Shown: piece after piece, positions 19,760 through 20,261 of the stretch
Layout: every line of letters starts with the position of its first letter
Numbering within the stretch: the stretch's first letter is position 1
Source: Cochliopodium minus
Lineage: Eukaryota; Discosea; Himatismenida; Cochliopodiidae
Direction of reading: 5' to 3'
Length of the DNA stretch: 20,261 nt
Assembly (NCBI GenBank): GCA_024220525.1
Contig: JAMYWO010000087.1
Location: 8,328-28,588 of the forward strand
The notes under the pieces: generated by a model
Database searches by the model: none
What the model saw: the letters and a program-made list of their open reading frames with translations, nothing else
What the model was told of the DNA's origin: nothing
Position numbers and translations under genes: made by a program

Positions 19760-20261
19760 TTATTTTTGGAGATTGATGTCATTATTCAATTTCACCACAT
19801 CTTGAACATTATTATTGCTCGTTTTTTGATTGGCAGATTCAACATTCTTGATCAACAACTCATTGAGTGAAAGAAGATTCTGTCTGTAATCTTCTTTTGT
19901 GTAAAGGGAGATCTCTTGTTTCAATTCATTCTTTATTTCATCCATTGAATCATTGAAGATACTAGATTTATAATAATCTTCTTTCAAATCTTCCTTAATA
20001 TCATTTGTTATCTCGTTAATTTGTTGATTTTTTGGGTAATCCTCGGATTCGATTTTGATATTTTCCTCTTTTGTGATTTGAAGCATCTCATGTCTGGATG
20101 AATCCACTATTGCATTATTTTCATAAAGATCTTCTTGGATCAACACATTTTCTATGATATTTTGTTCAACATCTTGTTTCATTCCCAAAATGTTATGATT
20201 TTGATTTCGGTAAAATTGTTCCCTGAAATTTTGATCAATCTGATCATCATTATCCTCCTGA
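19760..20261 (-). CDS. C-terminal part of an acidic Asn/Glu/Lys-rich protein (partial)
   Basis: The frame is open from the right edge of the window to the TAA at 19762-19760 (166 residues visible), so the start lies outside. No internal intron is needed. The sequence is rich in Glu, Asp, Asn, Gln, Ile and Lys, with amphipathic stretches that would suit helix or coiled coil, for example MDEIKNELKQEISLYTKED and LLSLNELLIKNVESANQ near the C-terminus. There is no cysteine or recognisable domain, and no membrane segment. I cannot assign a function. It converges on the Asn-rich gene. Confidence 0.75.
   Translation of the reverse strand, partial: QEDNDDQIDQNFREQFYRNQNHNILGMKQDVEQNIIENVLIQEDLYENNAIVDSSRHEMLQITKEENIKIESEDYPKNQQINEITNDIKEDLKEDYYKSSIFNDSMDEIKNELKQEISLYTKEDYRQNLLSLNELLIKNVESANQKTSNNNVQDVVKLNNDINLQK

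Noticed and set aside
1-20261. Search by eye for tRNA, rRNA, CRISPR, transposon ends and viral or retroelement domains
   Set aside because: No GGTTCGA-type T-loop with a fold, no regular spacer array, no terminal inverted repeats with transposase, and no reverse transcriptase, integrase or capsid motif were seen. The zinc-repeat gene alone is not enough to call a viral element.

Overview
This is an AT-rich nuclear window from a unicellular eukaryote. The grounds are short GT..AG introns of very low GC, a mitochondrial presequence gene, annexins, the standard genetic code and long Asn/Lys-rich protein tracts. The tracts recall dictyostelid or heterolobosean amoebae, but coding exons use many C-ending codons (TTC, CTC, ACC, ATC), so I do not name a genus. 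Splice sites throughout are inferred by homology and reading-frame continuity, not from RNA.

Layout, left to right. (1) 575-3028, minus: a BMT5-like 25S/28S rRNA uridine-N3 methyltransferase. Its Rossmann core is spread over small exons and appears to be joined by a 13-nt micro-exon to a 400-residue Lys/Asn-rich tail. (2) 3492-8120, plus: three tandem four-repeat annexins of 309 residues with the same exon plan. The third has a damaged or non-standard donor of intron 2. (3) 8364-10410, minus: a seven-exon mitochondrial enoyl-CoA hydratase with both catalytic glutamates. (4) 10715-12607, plus: a membrane-anchored TPR protein. (5) 12867-13845, plus: a six-exon ChaC-type gamma-glutamylcyclotransferase. 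(6) 14029-16704, plus: the N-terminal and middle part of the FACT subunit SSRP1/Pob3. The first three exons are clean; later exons keep the family's residues but change reading frame repeatedly, and the 3' part is absent. (7) 16928-17555, minus: a protein with four tandem C-x2-C-x17/18-C-x2-C zinc-binding repeats, the least familiar protein here. (8) about 18005-19641, plus: a poly-asparagine protein with a possible cold-shock-like N-terminal remnant. (9) 19760 to beyond the right edge, minus: the C-terminal part of an acidic Asn/Glu/Lys-rich protein.

The genes are ordinary housekeeping or signalling functions (rRNA modification, membrane/calcium binding, fatty-acid or branched-chain oxidation, glutathione turnover, chromatin) and do not form an operon-like pathway. 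The points most worth a second look are the zinc-repeat protein, the cluster of apparent single-base losses between about 15.5 and 18.2 kb (which also holds the only two N bases), the annexin-3 splice site, a GC-rich CGGAG motif confined to the annexin intergenic DNA, and the micro-exon in the methyltransferase gene. I see no convincing mobile element, viral relic, CRISPR array, rRNA or tRNA.
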